Shown: positions 1-9,012 of the stretch, piece after piece
Position numbering within the stretch: the stretch's first letter is position 1
How the letters are laid out: each line of letters begins with the position of its first letter
DNA from: Cystobacter ferrugineus
GTDB lineage: Bacteria; Myxococcota; Myxococcia; Myxococcales; Myxococcaceae
Direction: 5' to 3'
Length of the DNA: 64,000 nt
Assembly (NCBI RefSeq): GCF_001887355.1
Contig: NZ_MPIN01000009.1
Span: forward strand, 248,001 to 312,000
The notes under the pieces: model-generated
Told to the model about the DNA's origin: nothing
Database searches by the model: none
What the model saw: the letters and a program-made list of their open reading frames with translations, nothing else
Program-made: the position numbers and the translations under genes

Positions 1-128
1 TGGAGCGGGGGCGTGAGCGGACCACGGGGAATCGGATCGTCCACCGTGGGCCCGGACGCGTCAAGGAAGGGGGACGGGGTCGCTGAATTTTTGCCGGTCC
101 GTCGGGTGCGTGCGAGTGGTGACCGCCC

Positions 129-1679
129 ATGCGCGCGTCGCTCGCCCTCCACCTCGCCCTGTTCCGCCGCCAGAAGGCCCAGATTGCCCGGGTCGTCGAA
201 GGACAGTCGGCGGCCTTTCGCGCCTACGAGGCCCGCTACCGCCGGCGGACCTCCGACTACCGCCAGATCCTCTCCGCCCACGCCGTCTCCCAGCAGGTGC
301 GCGCCGCGGACGTCGTCTACGTGGGCGACTACCACACGCTGCCGCTCGCGCAGGAGACCTACCTGAACCTCGTGGAGGGCGTCCGGGAGGCGGGCCGCCG
401 GGTGGCGCTCGCGCTCGAGTGCGTGGAGGGCCGGCACCAGGCGTCCGTCGACGCGTACCTGGCTGGACGGCTCACCGAACGCGCCCTGCTCTCCCGCCTG
501 GGACTCGGCGCGGGACAAGGTGCCTGGTCCGGGGCGCGCTCGCTGCTCGCCTACGCCCGGCGCCACCGCCTGCGCGTGGTGGGCATCGATCGCCGCGCCC
601 AGGGCGAGCGCTCCCTGGAACTCCGGGACGCCTACGCGGCGGAGCGCATCGCCCGGGCACTTCGGGCCGAGGACTCCCCCCGGGTGGTGGTGCTCGTGGG
701 CCAGTACCACGTGGCGCCCTGCCACCTCCCCGCCCAGGTGGAGCGGGCACTCGGCGAGGCACACGGCCTCAAGGGGCTCGTGGTGTACCAGAACGCCGAG
801 GGCGTCTACTGGCGGCTCGCCCGCGAGGGCAAGGTGGGCGCGGCCCAGGCGGTGGAGCTGGCGGACGGAGCGCTGTGTCTGCTCAACGCCTCACCGGTGG
901 TGTGCCAGCAGAGCTTCCTGGACTACCTCGAGGCCGAGTCCGGGGATGCTCCGCTGCGGGAGCGCGGCGCCGCCGAGCGCTTCCGGGAGATGGCGGGCCT
1001 CATCGGACGGCTCGCGGGCGTGCCGGTGGGCCGCTGGCTGGACGAGGCCGAGGTGGTGACGGCGGCGGACGGTGACGCGCTCGAGCGCATCCAGCAGCGG
1101 GGGCGCTTCACGCAGGGTGAACTCGTACAACTGCGCCGGTACATCCTCTCGCGCGAGAGCTACTACATCCCCCGGGCGCGCACGGCCTACCTGGCGTCAC
1201 TCTCCCTCAACCACGCGGCCGAGGAGGCGGCGCACTTCGTGCGGCACTGCGCCGTGGGCGACGCCATGGAGGCGCCGCGCCGGGCCTCGGATGCCTTCTA
1301 CGCGCGCTGCCTGGAAGAGGCGCTGGGCTTCTTCGGCTCGAAGCTGGTGAACCCGCGGCGTGTCTGTGTGGGGGCCGGCGAGTGGGCCTTGCGCTTTGGC
1401 CAGGCCCGGGGCGTGGAGCGGCAGATCGCCGCGTTCGTGCTCGCGCACAAGGCGGCCGAGGTGGAGGTGCCGGACGAGGCGGTGAAGCTCTTGCCCCTGC
1501 GCAAGGACCGGCTCTTCCATGGCGTCAGCCACGCGCTGGGCTACCTGCTGGGCGATGCGCTCTACCAGGGCTTCGACGCGGGCCGGGTCGAGCGCGCCGA
1601 GGTGCGTGCCCTGTTCCGGGATCCCCTCGAGGACCCGCGCGCCACCTACTTCCAGTGGGTGCGCCGCCTCTCCGCCTGA
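129..1679 (+). CDS. ChaN-like (Tiki/haem-uptake superfamily) protein
   Basis: The 516-residue product carries the three landmarks of ChaN/Tiki-type proteins in its first half: VVYVGDYHTLPLAQE near residue 63, LALECVEGRHQ near residue 96, and VVVLVGQYHVAPC near residue 186. The family includes ChaN haem-binding lipoproteins and Tiki-type metal-dependent peptidases. Here no signal peptide or lipobox precedes the domain, so a cytoplasmic location is likely. Residues after about 240 form a long helical extension rich in Ala, Arg and Glu that I cannot assign. The ATG at 129 is the first plausible start and has only a weak ribosome-binding site. The DUF188 gene follows after 24 bp on the same strand, so the two may be cotranscribed. 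The enzymatic or binding role is unknown. Confidence 0.8.
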   Translation: MRASLALHLALFRRQKAQIARVVEGQSAAFRAYEARYRRRTSDYRQILSAHAVSQQVRAADVVYVGDYHTLPLAQETYLNLVEGVREAGRRVALALECVEGRHQASVDAYLAGRLTERALLSRLGLGAGQGAWSGARSLLAYARRHRLRVVGIDRRAQGERSLELRDAYAAERIARALRAEDSPRVVVLVGQYHVAPCHLPAQVERALGEAHGLKGLVVYQNAEGVYWRLAREGKVGAAQAVELADGALCLLNASPVVCQQSFLDYLEAESGDAPLRERGAAERFREMAGLIGRLAGVPVGRWLDEAEVVTAADGDALERIQQRGRFTQGELVQLRRYILSRESYYIPRARTAYLASLSLNHAAEEAAHFVRHCAVGDAMEAPRRASDAFYARCLEEALGFFGSKLVNPRRVCVGAGEWALRFGQARGVERQIAAFVLAHKAAEVEVPDEAVKLLPLRKDRLFHGVSHALGYLLGDALYQGFDAGRVERAEVRALFRDPLEDPRATYFQWVRRLSA

Positions 1680-1703
1680 AGACGTGAGAGGATGGGCGGC
1701 GAC

Positions 1704-2162
1704 ATGAAACTCTGGGTGGATGCCGATGCCTGTCCCGGTCCCGTGCGGGACATCCTCCTGCGCGCCTCGCAGCGCTTGCGGATACCCATCGTCTTCGTGG
1801 CCAACAAGTCGCTCTCCCTGCCCCGCTCGGAGCTCGTCTCCTCGGTGCGCGTGGGCGCCGGGCTCGACGCCGCGGACAACTACATCGCGCAGCAGGCCCG
1901 GTCCGGAGATCTCGCCGTCACCCAGGACATCCCGCTCGCGGCCCTGCTCGTGCCCAAGGGCGTCGTCGTGCTCGATCCCCGTGGCGAGCTGTTCACCGAG
2001 GACAACATTTCCGAGCGCCTGTCCGTGCGCAACTTCATGCAGGAGCTGCGCGAGAGCGGCGTGATGACGGGGGGCCCCAGCGGCTTCTCCTCGCAGGACC
2101 GCCAGCAGTTCGCCGCCGCCCTGGACCGCGAGCTCGCGCGACTGCACAAGCCGCGACCATAG
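1704..2162 (+). CDS. YaiI/YqxD family (DUF188) protein
   Basis: This 152-residue protein matches the whole length of the YaiI/YqxD family. It opens with the signature WVDADACPGPVRD, then has FVANKSL, a GLDAADNYI segment, and AVTQDIPLAALLV. The acidic residues in DADACP and in the D-A-AD segment are arranged as in PIN/NYN-like nuclease folds, so a metal-dependent nuclease role is often suggested, but no activity is established for the family. An in-frame ATG 12 bp upstream (1692) is possible, but a GAGAGG sits almost directly against it. The ATG at 1704 starts exactly where the family starts. It is probably in one transcript with the ChaN-like gene. Confidence 0.88.
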   Translation: MKLWVDADACPGPVRDILLRASQRLRIPIVFVANKSLSLPRSELVSSVRVGAGLDAADNYIAQQARSGDLAVTQDIPLAALLVPKGVVVLDPRGELFTEDNISERLSVRNFMQELRESGVMTGGPSGFSSQDRQQFAAALDRELARLHKPRP

Positions 2163-2236
2163 ACGCCCCTCCCCTCTTCCGGCACGGCGCGCCGCTCTGG
2201 CAAGGTAGCCGCCAGTCCTGTCGGGGAGGCCACACC

Positions 2237-3820
2237 ATGAAGATGAAGGAGCGGGTGGAGAAGCTCGAGGAGCAGCGCCGCCGCAACGAGGGCCTGGGCG
2301 GACCCGAGCGCATCGAGCGCCAGCACGCCAAGGGCAAGCTCACCGCCCGCGAGCGCCTCCAGCGGCTCTTCGACGAGAACACCTTCGAGGAAATGGGCCT
2401 GCTCGCTGGAGCCGAGGGCCACCTGCCCGAGGAGGAGGACCCCTCGCGCCCCTCGCCCGCGGACGGCGTCATCACCGGCGTGGGGGACATCGACGGACGG
2501 CCCGTGGCGGCGGCGCTCTACGACTTCACGGTGTTCGGCGGCTCCATCGGCACGGTGGGCGAGCGCAAGGTGGCGCGCATGCGCGACCTGGCCCTCAAGC
2601 ACCGCATCCCCATGGTGTGGCTGGTCGACTCGGCGGGCGCGCGCCTGGAGGCGGGCGGCGACGTGGATCCCCGGCGCCTCGCGGGCTTCGCGGACACCGG
2701 CTACCTCTTCCGCGAGCAGGTGGTGATGAGCGGCGTGGTGCCCCAGGTCGCCGCCATGGTGGGCCCCGGCGCCGCCGGCACCGCCTACATCCCGGCGCTC
2801 GCGGACTTCGTCCCCATGGTGAAGGGCACCAGCTCGCTTGCCCTCGGCGGCCCCTACCTCGTCGAGTCCGTGGTGGGTGAAAAGGTGACGGAGGAGGAGC
2901 TGGGCGGCTCGAAGGTGCACACCGAGGTGTCCGGCGTGGCCGATGCCGAGTACCCCGACGACGCCACGTGCCTGTCCGCCATCCGCGAGTACCTGTCCTT
3001 CTTCCCCTCGCACTGCGAGGAGCGGCCCCCGCGCCGGCCCACGACGGATCCATTCGACCGGCGTGACGAGGCCCTGCTCACCGTGGTGCCCGACAGCCCG
3101 CGCCAGGCGTTCGACATGCACAAGGTCATCCTGTCGCTGGTGGATGACCGCAAGTTCTTCCCGCTCAAGCCCCGCTTCGCGCGCAACCTCATCACCGGCC
3201 TGGCGCGCATCGACGGCTGGCCCGTGGGCATCGTGGCCAACAACTCCATGTTCCTGGGCGGCATCCTGGACGTGAACGCGGCGGACAAGGCGGCGCGTTT
3301 CATCAACCTGTGTGATGCCTTCCAGGTGCCGCTGCTCTTCCTCCAGGATGTGCCGGGCTTCATGGTGGGCACCAAGGTGGAGCAGCAGGGCATCATCCGC
3401 CACGGGGCGAAGATGATGTACGCGGCGGCCAGCGCCACCGTGCCCAAGTTCACCGTGGTGGTGCGCAAGGGCTACGGCGCGGGCTACTACGTCATGAATG
3501 GCCGGGCGTTCGAACCGGATCTGTTCATCGCCTGGCCCGGCGCGGAGATCGGCGTCATGGGCGCCGAGGGCATGGTGGCCATCGCCGCGCGCAAGCTCCT
3601 GCAGGGCGCCGAAAGCCCCGAGGCCGCCGAGGCCATGAAGAAGGAGCTCGCCGAGGGCCTGCGCCAGCACATCCGCATCGAGCGCACCGCCGCGCTCGCC
3701 ATGGTGGACGACGTGGTGGATCCCCGCGACACGCGGCGCCTGCTCGCGCGCGCCCTCAAGCGCTCGGCGAACAAGAAGGTGGAGCGCCCCTTCCGCCGCC
3801 GGGAGATCTCCCCCGTCTAG
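2237..3820 (+). CDS. acyl-CoA carboxylase carboxyltransferase (beta) subunit, PccB/MccB type
   Basis: The 527-residue product is a full-length biotin-dependent carboxyltransferase of the propionyl-/methylcrotonyl-/acetyl-CoA carboxylase beta family. It transfers the carboxyl group from carboxybiotin to an acyl-CoA. The N-half has the ARERLQRLFDENTFEE entry motif, GGSIGTVGERK and WLVDSAGARLE. The C-half has GGILDVNAADKAARFI, LFLQDVPGFMVG and the RKGYGAGYYVMNG region that forms oxyanion holes. A GGGGAGG ribosome-binding site precedes the ATG. No biotin carboxylase or biotin carrier gene is adjacent, so the partner must lie elsewhere. Which acyl-CoA is used cannot be settled by eye. The stop codon overlaps that of the convergent kinase gene by three bases within a CTAG. 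Confidence 0.93.
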   Translation: MKMKERVEKLEEQRRRNEGLGGPERIERQHAKGKLTARERLQRLFDENTFEEMGLLAGAEGHLPEEEDPSRPSPADGVITGVGDIDGRPVAAALYDFTVFGGSIGTVGERKVARMRDLALKHRIPMVWLVDSAGARLEAGGDVDPRRLAGFADTGYLFREQVVMSGVVPQVAAMVGPGAAGTAYIPALADFVPMVKGTSSLALGGPYLVESVVGEKVTEEELGGSKVHTEVSGVADAEYPDDATCLSAIREYLSFFPSHCEERPPRRPTTDPFDRRDEALLTVVPDSPRQAFDMHKVILSLVDDRKFFPLKPRFARNLITGLARIDGWPVGIVANNSMFLGGILDVNAADKAARFINLCDAFQVPLLFLQDVPGFMVGTKVEQQGIIRHGAKMMYAAASATVPKFTVVVRKGYGAGYYVMNGRAFEPDLFIAWPGAEIGVMGAEGMVAIAARKLLQGAESPEAAEAMKKELAEGLRQHIRIERTAALAMVDDVVDPRDTRRLLARALKRSANKKVERPFRRREISPV

Positions 3821-6408
3821 CGCCCCTCGCCCACCTGATCCAGCGCGCGCTCGATCTGCGGCAGCGCGTAGGGCTTGGGCAACACCACGGCGCTCAGGCC
3901 CTTGTCCAGGCCCTCGGTCGCGCTCCCATACCCCGAGGCAACGATGACGCGCAGGCCGGGAACGCGCCGCACCGCCTCGCGCGCCAGCTCCACGCCGGAC
4001 ATTCCCGGCAGGCTCACGTCGGTGAACAGCACGTCGAAGCTGCTCACGGACAGCGCCGTGCGGGCCTCCTCCGCGCTCGAGACCGCCAACACGTCGTGCC
4101 CGAGGATGCCCAACAACTCGTACGCGGACGTGCGGATGTCCTCGTCGTCCTCCACGAGCAGCACGCGCAGGCGCGTCTTCTTCGAGGGCTCGACGGGGGC
4201 TCGCGCGACCCGGAGCCGCTCGCGCCGCAGCGCCTGCATGTCCCGCGCGCTCTGCCGCTGCTGCCGGTTGCGCAGCATCATGCGGATCTTCCGCGCCAGA
4301 TCCTCGCGCCGGTAGGGCTTGACCAGCAGCGCGACGCCCGCATCCAGCCGCCCGCCATGGACGATGGCGTTCTCCGTGTAGCCCGAGGTGAACAGCACCT
4401 CGAGCTCCGGCAGGGCCTGCCGGGCCATCCGCGCCAGCTCCGGACTGCGCACCGGGCCGGGCATCACCACGTCGGTGAACAGCAGATCCACCGGCACGCC
4501 GCTCTGGATGATGGCCAGCGCGCCCTGGGCATCCCCGGCCTTGAGCACCCGGTAGCCCAGCTCCGAGAGCATCTCCACCGCCGTGGTGCGCACCTCGACG
4601 TCGTCCTCCACCACCAGGATGGTCTCGTTGCCGCCCTCGACGGGCCCCTCGAGCACCTCGGCCGGCGCCGTCTCCACCTGGAAGGCGCGGGGCAGGTAGA
4701 TCTTCAGCGTCGTGCCGTGGCCCACCTCGCTGTAGATCTTCACGTGGCCCCCCGTCTGCTTGACGAAGCCGTACACCATGCTCAGCCCCAGCCCCGTGCC
4801 GCGGCCCTCGGGCTTGGTGGTGAAGAAGGGCTCGAACGCCCGTTCCATCACCTCGGGGGGCATGCCGCAGCCCGTGTCGGAGATGGCCAGCAGCACGTAC
4901 TGGCCGGGCACCACATCCTGATGAAGATGGGCGTAGTGATCGTCGAGCATGGCGTTGCTCGCCTCGATCGTCAGCCGGCCGTGGGCCGCCATCGCGTCCC
5001 GGGCGTTGATCGCCAGGTTGAGGATGACGTTCTCCAGTTGGTTGGGATCGGCGAACGTGTTCCACAACCCACCGGAGATGACCGTCTCGATCTCGATGTC
5101 CTCGCCCAGCGCGCGGCGCAGCAGCTCATCCATGCCGCGCACCAGGCGGCCCAGGTTGATGACCACGGGCTCGAGCGGCTGGCGCCGGGCGAACGCGAGG
5201 AGCTGCGAGGCGAGCTTGGCGCCCCGATCCACCGCGCCGATCGCGGTCTGCAGGCGCCGCTGGCCCCGCTCATTGCCGGCCACCTCGCGCTGCAAGAGCT
5301 GGAGGTTGCCCCCGATGACCTGCAGCAGGTTGTTGAAGTCGTGCGCCACCCCACCCGTCAGCTTGCCCACCGCCTCCATCTTCTGGGCCTGCCGCAGCAC
5401 GGCCTCGGTCTCGCGCCGCTCGGCCTCGCTCTGCTCGAGCGCCTGGGTGCGCTCGCGCACCAGCTCCTCCAGGTGCTCCTGGTAGCGGCGCAGCTCTTCC
5501 TGGGCGCGCTTCTGCTCGGTGACGTCCTGTCCCTGGGCGAAGACGCCCGAGATGGTCCCATCCGGCTCGACGATGGGCTGGTACACGAAGTCGACGTACA
5601 CGTCGGTGAGCGGCGCGCCCGGTGTGCGCTGCAGGCGCACCAGCATGCCCCGGCCGACGAACGTCTCCCCCGTCGTGAACACCTTCTCCAAGAGCGACGG
5701 GAAGCCCTGCTCCACCGTCTCCGGGAGCGCCTCGCGCACCGGCTTGCCGAGGATGTCCCGGTGGCCCACGAGCTGGTAGTAGGCGGGGTTGCTCATCTCG
5801 AAGACGAGGTTGGGTCCGCGCAGGACCGACACGAAACCCGGCGCCTGCTCGAACAGCCGGCGCAGCCGGTTGCGCTCCTCATCCAGCGTCCGGTTGGCAT
5901 CCTGGACACTGCGCGCACGGTGGAGGACGCCGGCCTCGAGCTGAGCCCTGGAGGGCTCGTCGTCCCGGGCCATCTGGGCGGCGCGCACCGTGCGCTTGAG
6001 GTCCTGCAACTCCGTCACGTCCACGGTGTGCTGGAGGATGAAGGCCACCTCGCCCCGCTCGTCGAGCAGCGGCGTGTGGGTGGCGCTCCAGAACCGCTCC
6101 TGGATGACGATGCCCTCGGGCGTATGCAGGGGCACCCGGTAGGGGATGAGCGCCAGCGTGTCCGGGGTCTTCCGCGTCAACACCCGCTCGAACGACTCGC
6201 GCAGCAGGCGCGCCGGGAGGTTGTTCGGATCGCTCGGATCGTTGGGGAACGCCGCCAGGATGTGACGGCCCACGATGTCCTCGAGCCGGCTCGCCGTGAC
6301 GCGCAGGTAGGCCTCGTTGGCCGCCACGTAGCGGAGTTCGCGGTCCAGGAGCATGTAGGGGTTGGGCGAGAGGTTGAAGAGCCTCTGATAGTCAATAGTC
6401 ACGGACAT
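3817..6408 (-). CDS. PAS-containing hybrid histidine kinase with two receiver domains
   Basis: The 863-residue protein has no membrane segment, so it is a cytoplasmic sensor. In order it has a PAS domain (about residues 8-130), a second PAS domain (about 185-298), a coiled coil (300-345), a HisKA dimerisation domain with phospho-acceptor H356 in GGVAHDFNN, and a HATPase with the N-box around residue 465 and the DTGCGMPP and GRGTGLGLS boxes near 511 and 535. Two receiver domains follow with acceptors D646 and D797. Kinase-receiver-receiver order suggests an internal phosphorelay or sink. No output domain is present and no regulator gene adjoins it, so the target is unknown. I chose the ATG at 6408 because the PAS domain starts there; a longer open frame to 6486 codes for unlikely protein. 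Confidence 0.92.
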   Translation of the reverse strand: MSVTIDYQRLFNLSPNPYMLLDRELRYVAANEAYLRVTASRLEDIVGRHILAAFPNDPSDPNNLPARLLRESFERVLTRKTPDTLALIPYRVPLHTPEGIVIQERFWSATHTPLLDERGEVAFILQHTVDVTELQDLKRTVRAAQMARDDEPSRAQLEAGVLHRARSVQDANRTLDEERNRLRRLFEQAPGFVSVLRGPNLVFEMSNPAYYQLVGHRDILGKPVREALPETVEQGFPSLLEKVFTTGETFVGRGMLVRLQRTPGAPLTDVYVDFVYQPIVEPDGTISGVFAQGQDVTEQKRAQEELRRYQEHLEELVRERTQALEQSEAERRETEAVLRQAQKMEAVGKLTGGVAHDFNNLLQVIGGNLQLLQREVAGNERGQRRLQTAIGAVDRGAKLASQLLAFARRQPLEPVVINLGRLVRGMDELLRRALGEDIEIETVISGGLWNTFADPNQLENVILNLAINARDAMAAHGRLTIEASNAMLDDHYAHLHQDVVPGQYVLLAISDTGCGMPPEVMERAFEPFFTTKPEGRGTGLGLSMVYGFVKQTGGHVKIYSEVGHGTTLKIYLPRAFQVETAPAEVLEGPVEGGNETILVVEDDVEVRTTAVEMLSELGYRVLKAGDAQGALAIIQSGVPVDLLFTDVVMPGPVRSPELARMARQALPELEVLFTSGYTENAIVHGGRLDAGVALLVKPYRREDLARKIRMMLRNRQQRQSARDMQALRRERLRVARAPVEPSKKTRLRVLLVEDDEDIRTSAYELLGILGHDVLAVSSAEEARTALSVSSFDVLFTDVSLPGMSGVELAREAVRRVPGLRVIVASGYGSATEGLDKGLSAVVLPKPYALPQIERALDQVGEGR

Positions 6409-6762
6409 ATTCCCACGAGGGCCCGCGCCCCCCTCTCCCGTCCTTGGGTGCTGCAACTGCTCCAGCCCGGTGGCGCTTTTACACAAACGTGTCGTTCTCC
6501 TTCCAGACCCGGCTGGCCCCGACTAGCAGTAAACGGATCGTCCAATCGTTCATGAGTACACAAAGAGCAAACGAACCCACCGCGCGGAAAAAGCCTTCCG
6601 GCCACCGCTCGGTTCATGCACGAGGGGGGAGGGACATTTCAGGCTTGACGGCTTCCGGCACCGACCGCTTCCCCGCCCACCTGGGGAGCAGGTGGAACGA
6701 ACCCATGCGGCTCGGAATTGGTAGGGTTATTTCCGCCTTCCGCCCCCTCAAGGAGCAACGCG
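6409..6762. other. intergenic region, divergent promoters expected
   Basis: These 354 bases separate the kinase start (minus strand) from the small membrane-protein start (plus strand). No open frame here has credible protein composition, and I see no convincing palindrome or RNA gene. Promoters for both flanking genes should lie here. The segment is a little less G+C-rich between 6480 and 6600 than the genes around it. Confidence 0.5.
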
Positions 6763-6978
6763 GTGAACGCCCTTCTCGTTCGGCTGGTGTGTGGTGTGCT
6801 CTTCGCCGCGATGGCTCTCGGCGCCGTGGTCCATCCGCCGAAGGATCTCACCCAGGGGCTGGGCATGCTGCTGCCGCTGTCCATGCTGCTGGGCTACGCC
6901 ATCAAGGGGTCGCCGCGCCGCTCGTTGATTCCCAAGCGCAAGGCGGCCCCGCCCCCTCCGGACGTCTCGGGCACGTGA
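6763..6978 (+). CDS. small two-segment membrane protein, unknown function
   Basis: A 71-residue product begins at GTG 6763, eight bases after an AAGGAG ribosome-binding site; the longer frame from 6718 lacks one. It has two hydrophobic stretches, LVCGVLFAAMALGAVV and GLGMLLPLSMLLGYAI, joined by a short HPPKDLTQ loop. It ends in a basic, proline-rich tail (RRSLIPKRKAAPPPP). Two transmembrane helices with the tail in the cytoplasm are likely. I do not recognise the family. Its last codons lie in the first copy of a 71-bp direct repeat whose second copy is at 9013-9083. Before the TetR/MFS block arrived, this gene was probably convergent with the SGNH hydrolase gene now at 9058-9882. Confidence 0.6.
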   Translation: MNALLVRLVCGVLFAAMALGAVVHPPKDLTQGLGMLLPLSMLLGYAIKGSPRRSLIPKRKAAPPPPDVSGT

Positions 6979-7020
6979 GACACTCCGCCCCGCGTCACGG
7001 GGTGCCGCGCACCCGGGGAG
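6950..7020. repeat. 71-bp direct repeat, copy 1
   Basis: This segment matches 9013-9083 without gaps at 65 of 71 positions. The first 30 bases are identical. It holds the final codons and stop of the small membrane-protein gene and then a decayed copy of the 3' end of the SGNH hydrolase gene, which on the minus strand still reads V-R-G-T-P-stop. It marks the left edge of the TetR/MFS insertion. Confidence 0.85.
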
Positions 7021-7059
7021 CGCTCGGGAGGATGTCACCGCGGGGAACGAACGGGTCCT

Positions 7060-7614
7060 TCAGCGCACGAGCAGCTTGCCATTGAGAAGGGCGAGCAGAT
7101 CCTCGTTCAGGCCGCGCCATTCCTCCTCGCTGGGCCGGATGAAGCCGAAGGCGCGCAACATGAAGGCGCCCTCGGTCGCCAGAAACGCGAGGCGAGCACG
7201 GCGTCCTTCCTCGGACTGAAGATCAAGCCCGCCGAAACGGTCTCGATACCAGGCCCGGGTGCTGGCGATGTGCTCGCTCGCCTCGATCAGCGCCGCCATC
7301 ATCCCCGCGGCCCGCGCGTTGCTCTCCTCGTCCATCTCCATCGTGGCATGGACGTGGCCTCGCACCGCCTCGACGGGGCCGGGAGAGGGTCCCACCGCCG
7401 CCATCACCTGGGCGTCGTACTCCCGCGCCCAGCGCTCCATCATGGCCGCGATCAACTCGTTCTTGGTCCCGAAGCAGGACTGCACCCCACCCTTCGAAAT
7501 GCCCGCCGCCTTGGCGACGGCATCAATCGTCAGGCTCGCCGTCCCGGCCGTGAGCAGGATGGATTCGGCGATATCGAGGACTTTGTCGCGGTCGATCGCT
7601 GGACGGCGCCCCAC
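7060..7614 (-). CDS. TetR/AcrR family repressor, divergent from an MFS transporter
   Basis: The 184-residue protein has the TetR helix-turn-helix at residues 10-55, including TIDAVAKAAGISKGGVQSCF. The ligand-binding helical C-terminal domain ends in a segment resembling YfiR/TetR_C-type repressors of efflux pumps. The gene is divergent from the MFS gene, and a 16-bp palindrome lies in the shared promoter region. It most likely represses the transporter gene and itself until an effector binds. The inducer cannot be told from sequence. The gene lies in the segment bounded by the 71-bp repeats and seems to have arrived with the transporter gene as one unit. Confidence 0.88.
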   Translation of the reverse strand: MGRRPAIDRDKVLDIAESILLTAGTASLTIDAVAKAAGISKGGVQSCFGTKNELIAAMMERWAREYDAQVMAAVGPSPGPVEAVRGHVHATMEMDEESNARAAGMMAALIEASEHIASTRAWYRDRFGGLDLQSEEGRRARLAFLATEGAFMLRAFGFIRPSEEEWRGLNEDLLALLNGKLLVR

Positions 7615-7624
7615 TGGCAGCTCC

Positions 7625-7653
7625 TTGACCTTATTCGAATACGTTCGTATTCA
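7625..7653. promoter_or_regulatory. MFS promoter with overlapping palindromic TetR operator
   Basis: A perfect inverted repeat GAATACG-TT-CGTATTC lies at 7637-7652, and a second palindrome TATTCGAATA at 7632-7641 overlaps it. TTGACC at 7625-7630 could be a -35 box, with a weak TATTCA -10 at 7648-7653 after a 17-base spacer. The palindromes fill the spacer, the usual place for repression by a TetR dimer. Transcription from here would begin near 7660, too late for an ATG at 7657, which supports the TTG start at 7717. Confidence 0.6.
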
Positions 7654-7716
7654 TTTATGCTCCGAGGGGCCGCGTCGTGCAAGGGCCCCACCCCATGGGC
7701 CCAGAGGGAACGCGTC

Positions 7717-8997
7717 TTGAGAAACCCTGACTTCATCGAGCTCGACGAAGCGCCCGCGGCCGCCCATTGGGATCCAGGGCCCGGATGGCAGTGGCGGTTC
7801 TGGGCCATCTTCACCGGCCAGGCGCTTTCGCTGATCGGCTCCGCCCTGACCCAGTTCGTCCTGCTCTGGTGGATCACGGACACCACCGGCAGCGTCTCGA
7901 CGTTGGCGACGGCGGGCATGGCGGCGCTTCTGCCGCAGGCCCTGCTTGGCTCTCTCGGAGGCACCCTGGCCGACCGCTACAGCCGCCGCCTCTTGATGAT
8001 CGCCGCGGACGGCGTCAGCGCGCTCTGCATGCTGGTGCTGATCACGCTCTTCCTGACCGGGCGGGTGGAACTCTGGCACGTCTACGCCATGATGTTCATC
8101 CGCAGCGCCATGCAGGCCTTCCAGTCACCGGCCGCCGCGGCGAGCACGGCCATGCTGGTGCCTCGCGGCTTCCTGTCGCGCGTGGCCGGGCTCAACCAGA
8201 CCCTGCTGGGCCTGATGACGGTCGCGGCCGCGCCGCTCGGAGCCATCGCGATCAGCATCTTGCCCATCGGGCTGGCGCTGGGCATCGACGTGCTCACGGC
8301 GCTGCTCGGAATCGCGCCGCTGCTCGTCTTCCGCATTCCGCAACCCGTCGCGCCAGAAGGTGGGAGGACCGGCCTCTGGACGGAGTTCCGGGAGGGAGTA
8401 CGGCTGGTCTGGAGCCATCCCGGCCTGAGACCCCTGTACGCGCTCCTGGGGGTCGTCGTGCTCGTCATCATGCCGTCCTACACGCTGGTTCAACTGCTGG
8501 TGAAGCAGCACTTCGCGGGCGGAGCCAAAGAGGTGGCGCTGATGGAGGGGCTCGCGGGCATCGCCATGATCGCGAGCGGCCTGGCCGTCACTGCTCTCGC
8601 GCCGCGGCGGCACGTCCGGTGGGTGCTCTGGGGGTTCGCCGTCTCCTGCTTCGCGCTCGCCCTGACAGCCCTGGCGCCTGGCCACTTCTTCTGGCTCGCA
8701 GTGGCGGGGTGGGGAGCGAGCGCTGCCACCTACATCCTTGGAAACGCTCCGCTCGCGGCCCTGCTCCAGACAACCATCCCCAACCACCTGCAGGGCCGCG
8801 TCCTCTCGCTGCTCAGCACCGTCACGGGGCTGGCGGCGCCCGTGGGTCTGGCTGTCGCCACCCCGATCGGCGAGCTGATTGGCGTTCGCTGGCTCTTCGT
8901 GCTGCAGGGCGTGCTCGGCGGATGTCTCAGTCTCATGGGCTTCTGGTCGCCCGGCCTGCTGAGCCTGGACCGGCAGGCCTCGCCGGGCAGAGGATGA
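7717..8997 (+). CDS. MFS transporter (DHA3/MFS_3 type efflux protein)
   Basis: The product is about 426 residues with roughly twelve hydrophobic segments and no signal peptide, as expected of an inner-membrane major facilitator. The loop after the second helix reads LADRYSRRLLMIAAD, the MFS signature seen in macrolide-efflux and MFS_3 proteins. These export small molecules by proton antiport. I prefer the TTG at 7717 because it follows an AGAGGGA ribosome-binding site and yields the usual short cytoplasmic lead (RNPDFIELDE). The ATG at 7657 is an alternative; the open frame runs back to 7270 but overlaps the tetR gene. It is paired with the divergent TetR gene and flanked by a 71-bp duplication. 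The substrate is unknown. Confidence 0.87.
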   Translation: MRNPDFIELDEAPAAAHWDPGPGWQWRFWAIFTGQALSLIGSALTQFVLLWWITDTTGSVSTLATAGMAALLPQALLGSLGGTLADRYSRRLLMIAADGVSALCMLVLITLFLTGRVELWHVYAMMFIRSAMQAFQSPAAAASTAMLVPRGFLSRVAGLNQTLLGLMTVAAAPLGAIAISILPIGLALGIDVLTALLGIAPLLVFRIPQPVAPEGGRTGLWTEFREGVRLVWSHPGLRPLYALLGVVVLVIMPSYTLVQLLVKQHFAGGAKEVALMEGLAGIAMIASGLAVTALAPRRHVRWVLWGFAVSCFALALTALAPGHFFWLAVAGWGASAATYILGNAPLAALLQTTIPNHLQGRVLSLLSTVTGLAAPVGLAVATPIGELIGVRWLFVLQGVLGGCLSLMGFWSPGLLSLDRQASPGRG

Positions 8998-9012
8998 GGT
9001 GCATATCGGCCT

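Noticed and set aside
1880-6555. Open frames of 1,061 and 819 codons antisense to the carboxylase and the kinase
   Set aside because: Same cause. They carry no domain or leader, and the sense strands have complete catalytic motifs.
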